A program made the position numbers and the translations under genes. A DNA stretch of 64,000 bases from the NCBI GenBank assembly GCA_027919835.1, contig JANVFP010000018.1, forward strand, positions 992,001-1,056,000, in the 5' to 3' direction. Shown piece after piece: positions 9,060 through 20,090 of the stretch. How positions within the stretch are numbered: the stretch's first letter is position 1; each line of letters begins with the position of its first letter. The notes beneath the pieces were generated by a model that saw only the letters and a list, made by a program, of their open reading frames with translations, was not told the DNA's origin and ran no database searches. The stretch comes from Lentinula raphanica. Taxonomy: Eukaryota > Basidiomycota > Agaricomycetes > Agaricales > Omphalotaceae.

Positions 9060-10937
9060 TCAAAGCAAGCTCGTTCTGCAGCCTAGATAACTAGTACATC
9101 CAAGTCGATTTCGTCTGAGAACTATCGTTTTGCGAGCACTGATACCAACTCTCTTCGTGTCCAATCTCTCCACTGGTAGTCCTCCTGCACACCCACTTTG
9201 CTGCGCTTGTTGCCCTTTATCTTCCATGACCTGCGCTGTTGGACGGTCCGCCAATTGATTCTCCCGAGCCTCCTTTCGCTGTGAGGGTAAACTCCTACGC
9301 ATCAGCCGGCCACTGAGCAGCTCTTTCTTCACATCTCTATGGTTTCTATGACTCGGGACTCCAAATGACTCTCTGCCGATCGCTTTCTTCTTCTGAATCT
9401 GCCTGACGATGTTTTGGACCTTCCTTTGGATGTCTTCTTGTTCAGACTGCCGTCTGAGTTCGAATTCCCTGGAAAGGATGACGGAAACTTGGTGCGAGGT
9501 TGGACGCTCCCGAACGTTCTGCGCCCAGCAACGGGTTGTAAGTGCCCAGATGTTGTCTGTACACCATTCATTCGTCGAGGGCCGATCCGGTCTTTCGCCT
9601 TTCAACAGAGCACAGAATACCGTATACTCAGTTTTACAGTGGCGGAAGGGCAGACATTGTGTTATAAGCTGGTTAAGTCGGATCAGGATGTTATGCTTCA
9701 AGTCAGAAGTATTGTACTTGCCTCGAGAATTGTGCAGCCAAAAGCATACACATCTCTCGATGGATGAACCGAAGTTGGGGCCGCTCCATCCGATTCGAGG
9801 TATTCTGGGGCCATCCAGCGTAAAGCGCCCATACTAGTTCCCGAAGACATGATTGACCACGGTTGAGTGACGTCCGAGGTGACCAGCGCCAAACCGAAAT
9901 CCGCAAGACAGCAACGACCATCGTCTGTAACAAGAACATTGGCCTGCCCATATGGTTAAGTGACTGCACGTCGCTAAGACTATGTGATTGTAAGCACGTA
10001 CCCCACGAATGTCTCCATGCACGATCGGAGGGTCTCTTGAGTGCAGATAGCACATCCCTGCGGCAATATCAAGCAGCTATAAAGGTGTGTGTTAATATCA
10101 GGATCATGTAAGGCAGTTTCTATGAATCAGGACCCACAGCGCGAAATATGTTGTGTTTGGGATTCTGTCTCAAGAACGTGATGATATCCTTATTCTCCAT
10201 CCATGGCGAGATAAGACAGAAAGACGGTAGGAACAATTCCAGATTGACGCCGAGCAAGGGAAGGATATGAGGATGCTTGAGTTGTCGCCATACCAAGGCT
10301 TCACGACAGAAACGCTAGATAAATGGTAAACATCGTTGAACCTGAGGGACGATGAATGAAACTACCTTGCGAACAACGGTACGAGCTTCTTCATCCTGTT
10401 CAGTAACGAGTCGGAGGACCTTCAAACACACAGCTTGCCCATTCATGGTTCCACGCCATACATCCTTGATCTCGATGAGTAGATTGCTAAATTGGAGCGT
10501 TGCTCGCACAAGCAGAAATGATACATACCGCAAACCCTCCACCTGCGACAGGATTCCGACCAACTCGAGCAACATCTTTGATAACCAATAATGACAGAGG
10601 CAATGCACGTATCCTCTTGACGAGATAACAGATGAGGCTAAAGCACGATCTACGGTGACTTTCACTTCCTGCGTTCGAGTCCAATTCCTGGTGACGGGGG
10701 GATAAGTCACCACTCAACGTTGGAAGGATGATCTCGAGGTCTTACTGCTTGTAAGGTGATCATCATACGTTGAGCTGCCGTAGTATCTAGCCACAACAGA
10801 GGTTCTCGGTTGAGATTGGGATTGAGGATTCGTGCACGCCTATGTGCGTCGTATTCATCCAAAGCACGTTGCAAATCTGATTTGAGGCTGACGATGGCTT
10901 CGAGCTGACGATGGGTTTGAACGTTTGAGAGCGGCAT
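9060..10937 (-). CDS. TKL-like protein kinase, multi-exon
   Basis: Kinase subdomains appear in order over about six minus-strand exons. The N-terminal exon (10937-10709) starts MPLSNVQTHRQLEAIV. Next come the ATP lysine region AVCLKVLRLV, the alphaC/beta4 exon beginning at about 10317 (REALVWRQLKHPHILPLLG), the catalytic loop HGDIRGAN split by an intron, DFGLAL, the APE-type motif RWMAPEYL, SRDVYAFGCTILE, and the C-lobe Arg in CWAQNVRERPT. This pattern is typical of the large Agaricomycete TKL-like Ser/Thr kinase family. The usual HRD is HGD here, which is common in that family. Catalytic Lys, Asp and DFG are all present, so it is probably active. The substrate is unknown. The tail (about 9060-9330) is low-complexity and basic. 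Confidence 0.8.
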
Positions 10938-11437
10938 GTTGGTCGTGGTGGAGGTTTGGGACTAGGTCGTAGGAATTGGGTCGCTCTTGAGTGGGTGGTA
11001 AGCTGTAAACCTCCACAACAAGAGCCCTTTCTCAGGCGGAAAAGGTATATTGCGGCATTGTCTAGATTTCGTCCGACGAATACCAGCCAGATCTAGACGA
11101 ATTCCGACGAGAGGCTGTTTGTAAGCTATTTGTCGGTGGACCGTATCTAGTCTCGGGGCTAGAATTTTCCAACCTGATCGTCTAGGCTTATCATTGCATG
11201 CGATTGTTTTCGCTACACCCACACCGATGACCTCGCTATCAGCTCACAGGAATAGCCAGTTGGGATATCATTGCCTTCTTCGTCTGGAAAACACAGCGTG
11301 TTTGAGTATTGATACAGCATATAGACAGAGCTTCATTCGAAACGTCACTGAATGTTTGATAGTATCGTTCAGATGGCTATGTGTGCGCTGGGAACGACTA
11401 GACTTGCCTAGGTTTCTCATATCTTGGGCGTCCTGTT
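10938..11437. other. Intergenic, no convincing gene
   Basis: Region between the kinase start and the stop of the next minus-strand gene. Short frames on both strands lack motifs. It probably holds the kinase promoter. Confidence 0.5.
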
Positions 11438-11803
11438 CTAATCACCAGCCTCCTTCCTTTCCTTCGCATCACCAGATCCAACAGCCGAATCAGGCCCATC
11501 TGTTACTCCTCCACCGTTGCTTTGAGTCCCGGCACTTTCCAGCACAGCAAGCAAAGAATCTAGATTGCTCAATATACCATCTAGCCTGTCTTCAACGCCA
11601 TTCAACACGCCGTTTGCTCCATCTATCTGCTTGAGGAGTCCGGCCAAGTCAGACTCGGAAAGTTCCTGATTGCTCTCTTCGGCGCGCGCCTCTGAAAGCC
11701 CGGTAGCGATGAGGACATCGTGTAGTTGAGTAGATGAAGACGCGTGTTGGGATTGGGTGTTATTTTCATTGGAGGCACCATTGGGCAACTTGTTGGAGGG
11801 CAT
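11438..11803 (-). CDS. Small coiled-coil protein, function unknown
   Basis: 121 residues in one exon. The N-terminal 35 residues are polar (Asn, Ser, Gln). Residues about 38-95 form an amphipathic helix with regular hydrophobic spacing (LLKQIDGANGVLNG, RLDGILSNLDSLLAVLE). The tail is Gly/Asp-rich. The size and single coiled coil resemble subunits of small multi-protein complexes such as BLOC-1-like ones, but no signature is present and I make no family call. Its start lies only 41 bp from the THOC1 stop, so its promoter must sit in or overlap the THOC1 3' region. Confidence 0.55.
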   Translation of the reverse strand: MPSNKLPNGASNENNTQSQHASSSTQLHDVLIATGLSEARAEESNQELSESDLAGLLKQIDGANGVLNGVEDRLDGILSNLDSLLAVLESAGTQSNGGGVTDGPDSAVGSGDAKERKEAGD

Positions 11804-11818
11804 GGAGAAGTAACAGAT

Positions 11819-11832
11819 AACCCTAACCCTAA
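11819..11832 (+). promoter_or_regulatory. Telobox-like motif AACCCTAACCCTAA
   Basis: Two tandem copies of the telomeric hexamer in the 41-bp gap between the THOC1 stop and the start of the coiled-coil gene. Such short internal telomere-like motifs are known Rap1/Tbf1-type binding sites in other fungi. A regulatory role here is inference. A similar GGTTAGGTTAGGGTT lies at about 54378-54392, upstream of the minus-strand gene at 54300. Confidence 0.45.
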
Positions 11833-11844
11833 TAAAGAGCTACA

Positions 11845-14800
11845 CTACTCCATCTTCACATCGCCTTCCCTATCTGACTGTCCTATCTCACTCTGAGCTC
11901 TAAAATACCCCAGCCCAGGCGGATCTGAATCTTCCTCCTTATCCTTCTCCACCTTCCCATCACTTTCTGTATCTTTACCAGTATCTACATCCATCGAACT
12001 TTCCGACTTATCCGTTTTCTCCTTCTCCTTTTCTCTCTCTGCTTTATCTATCTCCTCGCACAGCATTCGTAAATCCCCTGCCCCGATTTTGTTGAAGTGG
12101 ATGAGATAACCCTGAGCGGAATCTCGAGCGGTACGAAGGGCGAGCCATGTTATACGTGTTTTGCTCTGGATAGAGGAAAAGTCAACACAATGTACTACCT
12201 GAAAATATCGGTCCCAGATAAGAAAAACCCACCTCTTCAGCCTTTCGTATCTGCTCATCCTGTGGAAGAGCTGGTAAAGCTGGTGCCGGCGCTGTCGTCT
12301 TGGTTATATTAGCTGTCGCTGACCCAGACGAAGACGAGGTTGACATAGCCGGTGCACTAGGTACCGGAGTACCTGCTTTGCCAGGAGAAGCAGCTCTCAA
12401 TCCTGGCTTGGGAGGCAGCGAAGGATGTATCGAATTTCGAGAAGGCGTAGAAGCACGCGAGGGCTGGTCAGAGACATGCCCCGGAATCGACGGTTGTGGC
12501 AAGGCCTCTTGCTTCACAGCAGAAGCTGTGTTGTCTTCCGGAGATTTCATCTCTACATCGGCATCCTCTTTCTTGACACTTGAGTCCTTCGCATCTTTCA
12601 TATCCACATCGCCTTTCTCTTGAGTCGCCTGTGCCTCTTTCTCTCTTGCCTCCCTCTCCGCTTGCTCCCTCTTCTCTCTCGCTGCACGCTCCATCTGGAG
12701 CCGACGTTCTTGTTGTGCTCGAAGAGTCTTCGTTCGCATCTCAATCCTTCGATCTTCGAGCTCGAGTTGACGAAGGAAACTGTGTGGTGACCCCGCACTA
12801 GGAACTTAAGTGAGTATTCACATTCGTACAATCCGGCAAAGAAAAAGTCGAACGGGAATAGAAAAAAGACAAGAAAGCGATGAGAATGAGGTATCGAACA
12901 CCCACTTGAACCTGTTCCCCAAGTCCTCCAACCCTCGATATCCCATGGCCCAAATCTCCGTCAACGCCTCTGTTCCAAGATCCCACGGCCAATCTTTCTG
13001 AGTCTCCTCCGTGCTATAAAACGGCCCACGCATCTTCGCTCGCAGACCACGTGTAGCCGCATACATAGTCTTCGGCTTCTTGGTCCTCCGACTTTCCTCA
13101 CTATTCTGATACTCCTCATCCAACTTCATCTTCGTCTCATCCTCAACCATCAATGACGACTGGATCAACTCATCCGAAGGTTCCCAAACGCCTCTTTCAA
13201 ACACAGTCCAGTCACATAGATCATTCTTCCACTGAATCCAGCCTTTTTCGCGTTCAAGCAGGGATTGGACAGTCGATGCGAACTCGCGACCAGTCAGACC
13301 GTTTATAGTGGGGAGAGTCGTTGGTCCGCTCGTGGTGGATGAAGCGTACTTGGATGCGGAGAGAGTGGTAGAGCTTGCGAGAGGGGGAGGTTGTGTCTGT
13401 CTGAGTTCTTCGAGGGTCCGTGAGATCGTGAGTTGTGTCCACTTTATGGGTTCCATGCGTTCGGGCTTTTCTGAGAGCGAGGAACTTGTGTGGGTCGGGA
13501 CAAAGGGAGTAGCGGAAACAGAGAGTGAAGGTGTGGAGGAGGATGTAGGTTTAGTATTTGAGGGTTTTGAAGATGTACTTTGCTCCTTTTCATTTGATGT
13601 TGTTTTTTCCTTATCTATCGAAGGGTCAGAAAGTCGTCGCACACACACAATTGCATTCGTCACGATACCTTTCGCGGCGTCCGAACCCACACTCGTTGCC
13701 GTCAGTCTTGGGGTACTACTATCCGTTCCTAGTCGCTCTGCAGTGTTCGTGTAATCGTGCGCGTCATCCAAGTACCAATCCAGTTTTTCCTTGTCCTGTA
13801 CAGGCATGTGAAGACTTCGGTTCTTAGTTGTAACCCACTTGGCTTTCTCTGCTTTAGTGTGGGTCAGAAGGTGATTGAGAACGATGAGGAGTTGGAACAG
13901 AATCTGGCGGCGGAAGTGTGTGTCTGCAAGCTAGGAGAATGAACGATCACTTTCCGAGACCATAGTCATTAAATGAGAGCTCACTTCCAAATCCAACAAC
14001 TCTGGACTCGTCAGAAACTTTGCAAAGAAATACTCCGCCGTTTTTCCATTCGGTTTCTCTGTCGTCATTTCCTCATCCTGACTCCGTTTTCGCTTCAACG
14101 TCGCGCTTCCCATCGTTGATGCACTCCTTCCGACACCCATCATGGCTCTTTCCCTCACAGTAGCCTCCTTGATGACCGGCAAGACCTTGTCTACAGCATC
14201 TTGGAATTGACCGAAGGTCATCGGTGGGTTAGTTGAGGCAAAGACGGCAGGTTTGGAGAAGGGAAGTTGAAGAGACCAAAAGGTACTGTAGAAATCTATG
14301 AAGATGAAAATGAGCACTTGGAAAGAAAGTGGTGTTCGAAGACTCACCGTCCTGACCTGCAGGCTCAGTATCATCCTTTGTTTCCCTTGTTGGCATTTCC
14401 CATGTCGGCCCATATTCACCCCGTAGATTTACGCCACTCCTTTCGCCCAATGGAAAGACTTGACTGAGATAAGTCAGAATCCTCCCAGAAAACCCGATAG
14501 TTTCACCACCGGCCTTGCTAAGGCGGCGTAGGAGATCATTCAGCGTTCGTAGAAGCACAAGAGCTTTGCCTTTCTGGGGCTGCATGCCAGCGGTGAGGCG
14601 GCCAGAACCTAGATCTGCGGAGGACGAACTAGTCGTGGAAGTGGTGGAGCTAGGCGTTCTATCCCTGGATCTTCTCTCAATCCAGTCAAAGATCTTCATA
14701 CATGAAGGTATCGTCTGTGTCTCCAGCAAGTCCTGCACGACGCTAAACGTATACGAAGCCTCCGTCGCGCCCAACTCTGTGAAAACCAGGGCCAAATCCA

Positions 14801-15077
14801 GCCAGTCTTGCAACTTTTGATAGTATTTCTCCGCCTCCTCCTTATTGGCAGAAGCCAAGGCCTTGCCCTCTAGCATTGCATGTTGGAAAACGTCTCTTTT
14901 GATAAGATATTCCCATTTCATCCGTCGATTGTCGGAATTGGTAGTAGTATTTGAGGAGGCATCGGAAAGAGCGCGTTTGACGGAAGATGTTAGAGTATCA
15001 GGATTTCGGAAGGCATTAGAGGAGTTCAAACGAGTGAGTAAAGTTTTGTATATGCCTTCAACCGTGCCTTTGGCCAT
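11845..15077 (-). CDS. THOC1: THO complex subunit 1 (Hpr1/THOC1)
   Basis: Multi-exon gene of the THO complex, which couples transcription to mRNA export. Chosen start: MAKGTVEGIYKTLL at 15077. Exon 1 runs to 14348 and carries the elongation-factor THOC1 core: WEYLIKRDVFQHAML, WLDLALVFTELG, and FPLGERSGVNLRGEYG. Exon 2 (from 14295) continues FYSTFWSLQLPFSKP. The next exon gives LADTHFRRQILFQLLIVLNH, and later ones EREKGWIQWKNDLCDW and PWDLGTEALTEIWAMGY. Then come a long basic/acidic coiled-coil linker (ERAAREKREQAEREAREKEA) and the tail KTRITWLALRTARDSAQGYL. The order and motifs match animal and fungal THOC1. The acidic C-terminus is rich in Asp/Glu/Lys. Introns have GT...AG borders. The frame is intact. 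Confidence 0.88.
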
Positions 15078-15754
15078 GGGAGTTTGAGAACGAGAAGAGC
15101 CAAAGTCACAAGACCGACAACATCTTTGTCGTGCTCGAACCGTCACCTCATCCTCTGGAATTCGGAGCGGCTCTGGGTCACGCATCTATCTTCGTGGACT
15201 TGGATTGCTCTACGTCTTCCGGAATTCTCTTCAATTATCATTGTTCAAACTATCTTTCTTCTGTCTTCGTCCTTTTATCTGAATGTCATTTGCCGCAGGG
15301 GGCCGGCGTAGGAGCAATCGGTGGCTCGGCAGTAGGCTACTACTAGTAGCTTTTGGTCTCTTCGAAACCGAAGTAGAAAGTATGTTTCCAAACTCTCACT
15401 GTCTGCTCAAGCTTGATTGTCTAGACTAGAGCTGTTACTTTAGATGCTGATATAGGGTACAGATTGATCCTCAATGATAACCCGGTTTCGCTACAGAATT
15501 CATTTGGAAGAACGAATTGAAGATTGAGGAGTAAGTACTCATGAGAATGATCCACAGCTGAGCTAGAACAACATGAACGCTCGGGTGATACCAGGGTGAT
15601 ACAACGTTTTCATTTCCATAATGAGTAGAATAACAACAAACTGGTGAAAGCATACTTACAGTAGAGGATAAAGTTTACAGTACATCAAAACGTTCCATCG
15701 TATTGCGACGTTCAGTGCACTGACCGATTGTCAAACCTTCTGCAACTATTTGGG
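15078..15754. other. Intergenic between THOC1 and the P450 gene
   Basis: Holds the THOC1 promoter and the end of the P450 transcript. Only short frames without motifs are seen, and no RNA gene is recognised. Confidence 0.5.
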
Positions 15755-17622
15755 TCAATCCCTCCGTCGGATTCCAACCCGGCATCCGAGTGGTTTACGA
15801 AGGAATCCTTCTGAAGTATGGAGCTACAAAACAGGATTAGTAACAATGCAATCCATTTAGAGACCACAGGTTATCGCGTGCATTCAAAGGAGTGAGAAAA
15901 CGAATGCAAGTAAGAGACGAATGGGATCAAGTAGAAAACTCAGCGACCAAACTTACCTCCTGGTCCAATCCTTCCTCCAAAACAAAGTCCCACATCCTCA
16001 CCAGACTGCCGACAATCAACTGTAACTCCAAGTACGCCAGATTCCTCCCTACACATGCCCTCGGTCCGGCAGAAAATGGATTAAAGGTCTTGTTCACCAA
16101 CTCTCTCTTATCTCCATCCAGACCTAACCACCGTTCCGGACGAAATTCTTCAATATCATCGCCCCATACCTCTGTATCACGGTGGATTGTATACGAAGGA
16201 ACCGAGAGGACAGTGCCTTCCGGAAACATCACACCTTCGACGGTCATGCCTCCTTTGGGTACCAAACGAGGTAAGCCCAGGGCGCTGGTAGAATGGATCC
16301 GTAGACCTTCTTCAATACAAGCGTCAAGGTATGGCAACCTATCCGCTTTGACATCGTCTACTGTCATTGGAAGAGCTTCAACATCCGGAATAGCTTTGTC
16401 TAGCTCCGCATGAAGTTTGGCTTGAGCAGCAGGTGTGCGAGCGAGATAGTACAAGATCGCACAAGTCGAGTTGGAGGTGGTGTCAGAACCGGCGATGAGG
16501 AGGGTGAGCGCTTCGGCAGTGAGTTCTTCTCTGCCCATGGGCTTCCCATCTTCGTCTTTTCCACGTTGGAGCTTTTCAAGAAGATCCGTCTTACGAACGG
16601 AGAGCGTGCCGGCTTCTTGGGCTGCAAGACGTTTGCGTACGGCGATGATTGCAATGCCTTCGGTAATATTAGATTCCGGACAGATGTTCAGTACCCTGTT
16701 AATGAATGAACGTACCCGCAAGAGCCTTGACATCTGCAGCTCCCGCTGCGAACCAAGGAATCTTTTTCGCAAAAGGGCGATAGGCAGGTGGCAATACTCC
16801 CATGGACATAGAATACTCTCCTCTCCCATTCAATATCTTCACCGCTGGGATTTCTTTAATTGCTACCTCGCCTTTCGAGTCTGCCAGCTCTGCAGAGGAT
16901 TCGGAAGCTGGGATCTGAGCTGTATCTTTGCATGCTTTAATCATACCGAATGGAGCACCGAAAGCCAGATCCCCGATGATATCGAATGCAAGATAATTGC
17001 ACCACGGTAGGGCATCCATCCATAACCTACCGTTTCGTCCATACCATCCTCCACCTTGACCCTGACCCTCGTTTCCTTGTTGCCCTTCGAGCGCGAGCTT
17101 ATACAGTCTCGACCACTGCTCGGATAGTTCCTTGATATAAACCCTGATATAAGGCTCGAATTCGAGCACACTCTTCTGTGAAAAGATATGGGAAACGAGC
17201 TTGCGTTTCCTTGTATGCTCTATCCTGTCCCGGGTATTAAACAAGCCTCGTTGGATACTGACAAAGGCATCATAGAAGTCCGATTTGAGAGCCCCGTTCC
17301 CATGTGCATAAATAGTTTGAAGAGCATCTGGAGAGGCGATAGAAACGTGATTAGGCGCAATACGGACGATTCTACCGTATTTTTCATGCAGAGCGTGAAC
17401 GACTTCGGATCGGTGCCCTTTGGCACTATGGTATCCGAGCCATAGATCAGTCAGAGCAGCTGTTGTAGGCCCAGGGATAGACAGCCGTCTGAGGGAATAA
17501 GGATCCTGAAAGAAAGGCAGCAGAATATGTACGAAGAGGAAGCCCATTACGGCGACGCCAAGGGTGGTCAGTGGATCGTGTAGAATGGTCGAAAGCAGCG
17601 ACAATGTGGTAGACACAAGCAT
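15755..17622 (-). CDS. Cytochrome P450, CYP53 family (benzoate 4-hydroxylase type)
   Basis: Three exons: 17622-16716, 16657-15957 and 15823-15755, joined in frame by GT...AG introns. An N-terminal membrane segment (about residues 8-36) anchors it in the ER. Then LSIPGP hinge, KYGRIVRIAPNHVSIA, and KSDFYDAFVSIQRGLF followed by NTRDRIEHTRKRK, which is close to CYP53. I-helix AGSDTTS, K-helix EEGLR, FRPERW, and heme loop FSAGPRACVG with the Cys ligand are all present. The 69-base last exon gives TSEGFLRKPLGCRVG, the usual CYP53 C-terminus, and supports that join. CYP53 enzymes para-hydroxylate benzoate and related aromatics as a detoxification step in wood and litter fungi. The gene looks complete. 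Confidence 0.88.
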
Positions 17623-17939
17623 AGTTGCAGTTCCTGTGAAAAGTGTTGCGAGCGAGGGTCAAGAGAGAGCTTGAGTTTGTTTTCGGAGTGAGCCATCTTA
17701 TGAAGAGCATTTAAATGTGTGACCAACAATGAATTGATTTTAGCGCCGGGAAGGTGGCGTGGCCTTCAGCCAATCAGATTCACTCTTGATTAGATAGCGA
17801 GCGACGCGAACGGGCTACGCACGGGTTTTTCGACACTCTTTCTCTCTGACTGTGAAGGTTGGACTGGCTTCCTTTCTTCCTTCCTCGTATCTATTCGGTA
17901 CTTTCGCTTTACCTCTCGGTCCCACAACTGCTGTTAAAT
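17623..17939. other. Intergenic, upstream of the CYP53 gene
   Basis: Contains the P450 promoter region (CCAATCAG at about 17770) and no gene. Confidence 0.45.
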
Positions 17940-18800
17940 TCACAGCTTGGAGGCGTTCTGGTTCTGACTGGCATGGTCAGGGATAGGCATTGGCTTGACT
18001 TTCTCGGTCATGTCATAACTCCGGAATCCAAGTTTATCTCGGTCCTCCTGAAGCTTTCCATCCGTGTCAACGTCCCAAACGAAACCAGGTGCTGGTCCAT
18101 GGCCAGGGTGGCAGTGAAGGTTTCGGATGGCCACGAAACATTGTTCACCATTAGCGAATGGATCCAAATCAGGGCTGCTTAGGTGAGGAATGTATCGAGC
18201 GGTGGTGCGCGTCGTAGTAAATGACTTCGTGACAGCCGTATTGATTTTTCTTCCAAGGTTTTGGTAGGGGGAGATGCTCGTCCTACCGTTCGAGGAGTGT
18301 ATGGATGGGATCGGCCGTTACCGCGCCAGTTTCCTGGTGGAACGCATCCGCGTCGTAGGGAGGATGCATAACGGTCCTCCATCGACTCGTCTATGAAGTG
18401 TGAGGGTGGGGTGTATAACGAGCCCTGGAGCCCTGGTTCCTTCGATACTCCAAAGGGATCCAGGTTCCCTGTTCGTCTTGCTGCTAAGTACTCATGTACG
18501 GCCAGTGCCTTCATGATCCCAATGGCACAAAGGTAGTTAGGATCCCGGTCGATTATCGCATTTGCTTCGTGTTCTCGTGCATGGTGACCCATTGTGGTGG
18601 CGATGTTCAACGCCGAATCTTCCTTTCGACGTTGTTGCCCATGTACCAGTCCCGTTTGGTACAGGATTCGTGATAACGCGGTCGATTTGATTAGGGTTCA
18701 ACATGTGAGTGGGTTGAGATAGGGTATCACTGGCACCCATAGTCATGGTGGTTGGTGATTCAAAAGGTATACCTGGTTGGCTGCTCGTAGGTATGCTCAA
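17940..18800 (-). pseudogene. Frame-broken hypothetical gene
   Basis: Three stretches of coding-like sequence sit in different minus-strand frames: 18800-about 18650 (MSIPTSSQPGIPFESP), about 18640-18300 (NIATTMGHHAREHEANAII, KALAVHEYLAARRTGN), and about 18290-17940 (YGCHEVIYYDARTTARYIPH, FVAIRNLHCHPGHGPAPGF). No good GT...AG introns link them, so at least two single-base breaks or unusual introns are needed. The family is not recognised. It may be a decaying gene, or a real gene with introns I could not place. Confidence 0.4.
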
Positions 18801-18815
18801 GTTCCGCTAATGGGT

Positions 18816-18831
18816 CGGAAAATATTTTCCG
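18816..18831. promoter_or_regulatory. Perfect 16-bp palindrome CGGAAAATATTTTCCG
   Basis: A perfect inverted repeat 15 bp upstream of the start of the frame-broken gene at 18800. CGG...CCG ends are reminiscent of zinc-cluster factor sites, but no role is shown. Confidence 0.3.
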
Positions 18832-18975
18832 GACTCGCGAACGGGCCCTAAGGCTGATATCTAGCAACCTTCATATAAAACAAGTAGCATGCTCCGGCGC
18901 AGCGAAGAACTCAAGGACATTAAACAAATCGTTTGGACATCTGCCAGTCTAGATCCTCTTCTTGGATTTTATAAA

Positions 18976-19784
18976 CTATAAACAGTGGGAAGCTGTTTGC
19001 TCTGTAGGAAGCGTAACTTTGAGGTCTTCCATGTTGATCGAGCCCCCTTGATTATAGAAGCGCTCGTACAAGTGTCCCTCATAAGCAACCGTATACCTTC
19101 ATCAGGAAAAATATTCCCATCTCTAGAGTCCCTAGAGATACCCCCCAATTCCTAGGCTGCTCAGAGATTTTTGTGAGCTTTGAAAGATCAAAAAACATCC
19201 TAGAGATCCTGAAAGATCCTGAAAGCATCTGAAAGCACCAGAAAGCACAAGAAAGCACTAGAAAGCACCCAGAGAACTTTTAGAAGCCTCAAAGAACTCA
19301 GATACTCTAGGCTCTCTGAGACTACCTAGGAATTGGGGGGTATCTCTGGGGACTCTAGAGATGAGAATATTTTTCCTGATGTTAGATAAGCTTTTCCCTT
19401 CTCCTCCAACGTTCCGTGCATGATTCTCCATGCTTTTTTGTCGTCCTTCTCTGGAAGTTGGAGTGGCGCACCATCTTTCAAAGCTTTGAGGACGGAGTCC
19501 TTCATCGCACCCTCGGCTTTCTCAGTATCACCCCGATCTTTGGGAACACCATCGGGGTCATAGCCGATCTCTACCAATGTCACACCGAGAACATAGCCCT
19601 TGGGGTGATCAGGACCCTGTAAATCGAATATTAAGTCCTCCCCTCTTGTGGTTGAGCAACTTCTGTAATCACTACCAACCTTGGGATCGGACGTGTCTCT
19701 GGGCATCAGCGTCCTCAGGGGCACAGGTGCGGTGTATACGACGGCCACGAGCCAGACGATGAAAAAAACGACATTAAAACGCAT
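18976..19784 (-). pseudogene. Small secreted protein gene, copy A, interrupted by a MITE
   Basis: The start at 19784 gives MRFNVVFFIVWLVAVVYTAP, a clear signal peptide with cleavage near residue 18. The mature part has YDPDGVPKD and PEKDDKKAW, shared with copy B (51812-52326). The frame is broken after KAYL by the 282-bp MITE at 19100-19381. In its present form translation runs about 13 codons into the MITE and stops at 19326. Downstream of the MITE the frame continues to a TAG at 18976-18978, with FYNQGGSIN and KVTLPTE matching FNQGGWIN and IVTLPTK of copy B. Function unknown; possibly a secreted effector-like or wall protein. Confidence 0.8.
19100..19381 (+). mobile_element. MITE copy 1 (282 bp) inside secreted-protein gene A
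   Basis: Starts CATCAGGAAAAATATTC and ends GAATATTTTTCCTGATG, with terminal inverted repeats continuing for about 70 bp. It is flanked by a 2-bp duplication TT. The centre has short GAAAGCAC repeats. No coding capacity. Copy 2 is at 20413-20694 in the opposite orientation. Confidence 0.88.
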
Positions 19785-20090
19785 GACGGGCAACTTCGAA
19801 TTTCTAAGAGAATGCAGAGGTAAGATGGAGAAAGTCTGGGGAATTCGAGATCTAACTTTCCTTGACAGACGAAGATTGGAACTTGAGTTGATGATGAAAA
19901 AGTTGAAGCAAAATTTGAACTGAACTGAATTCGAAAGCTCAATCACTTGGCTTACTTGTTCATTGTAAGATACGGCGCACCAGTAATTCGACAAATGGAA
20001 CAGTCGAAAGTAGATCCAGTGAACGTCCTGCGTTGAACTATCGAGGAGGAGTTAGATTCAACGTTTAGCTACGTTTAGAGGAGGATGCGA

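Noticed and set aside
12300..12623. Plus-strand frame of 107 codons inside THOC1
   Set aside because: Lies opposite the well-supported THOC1 exon and has no motifs.
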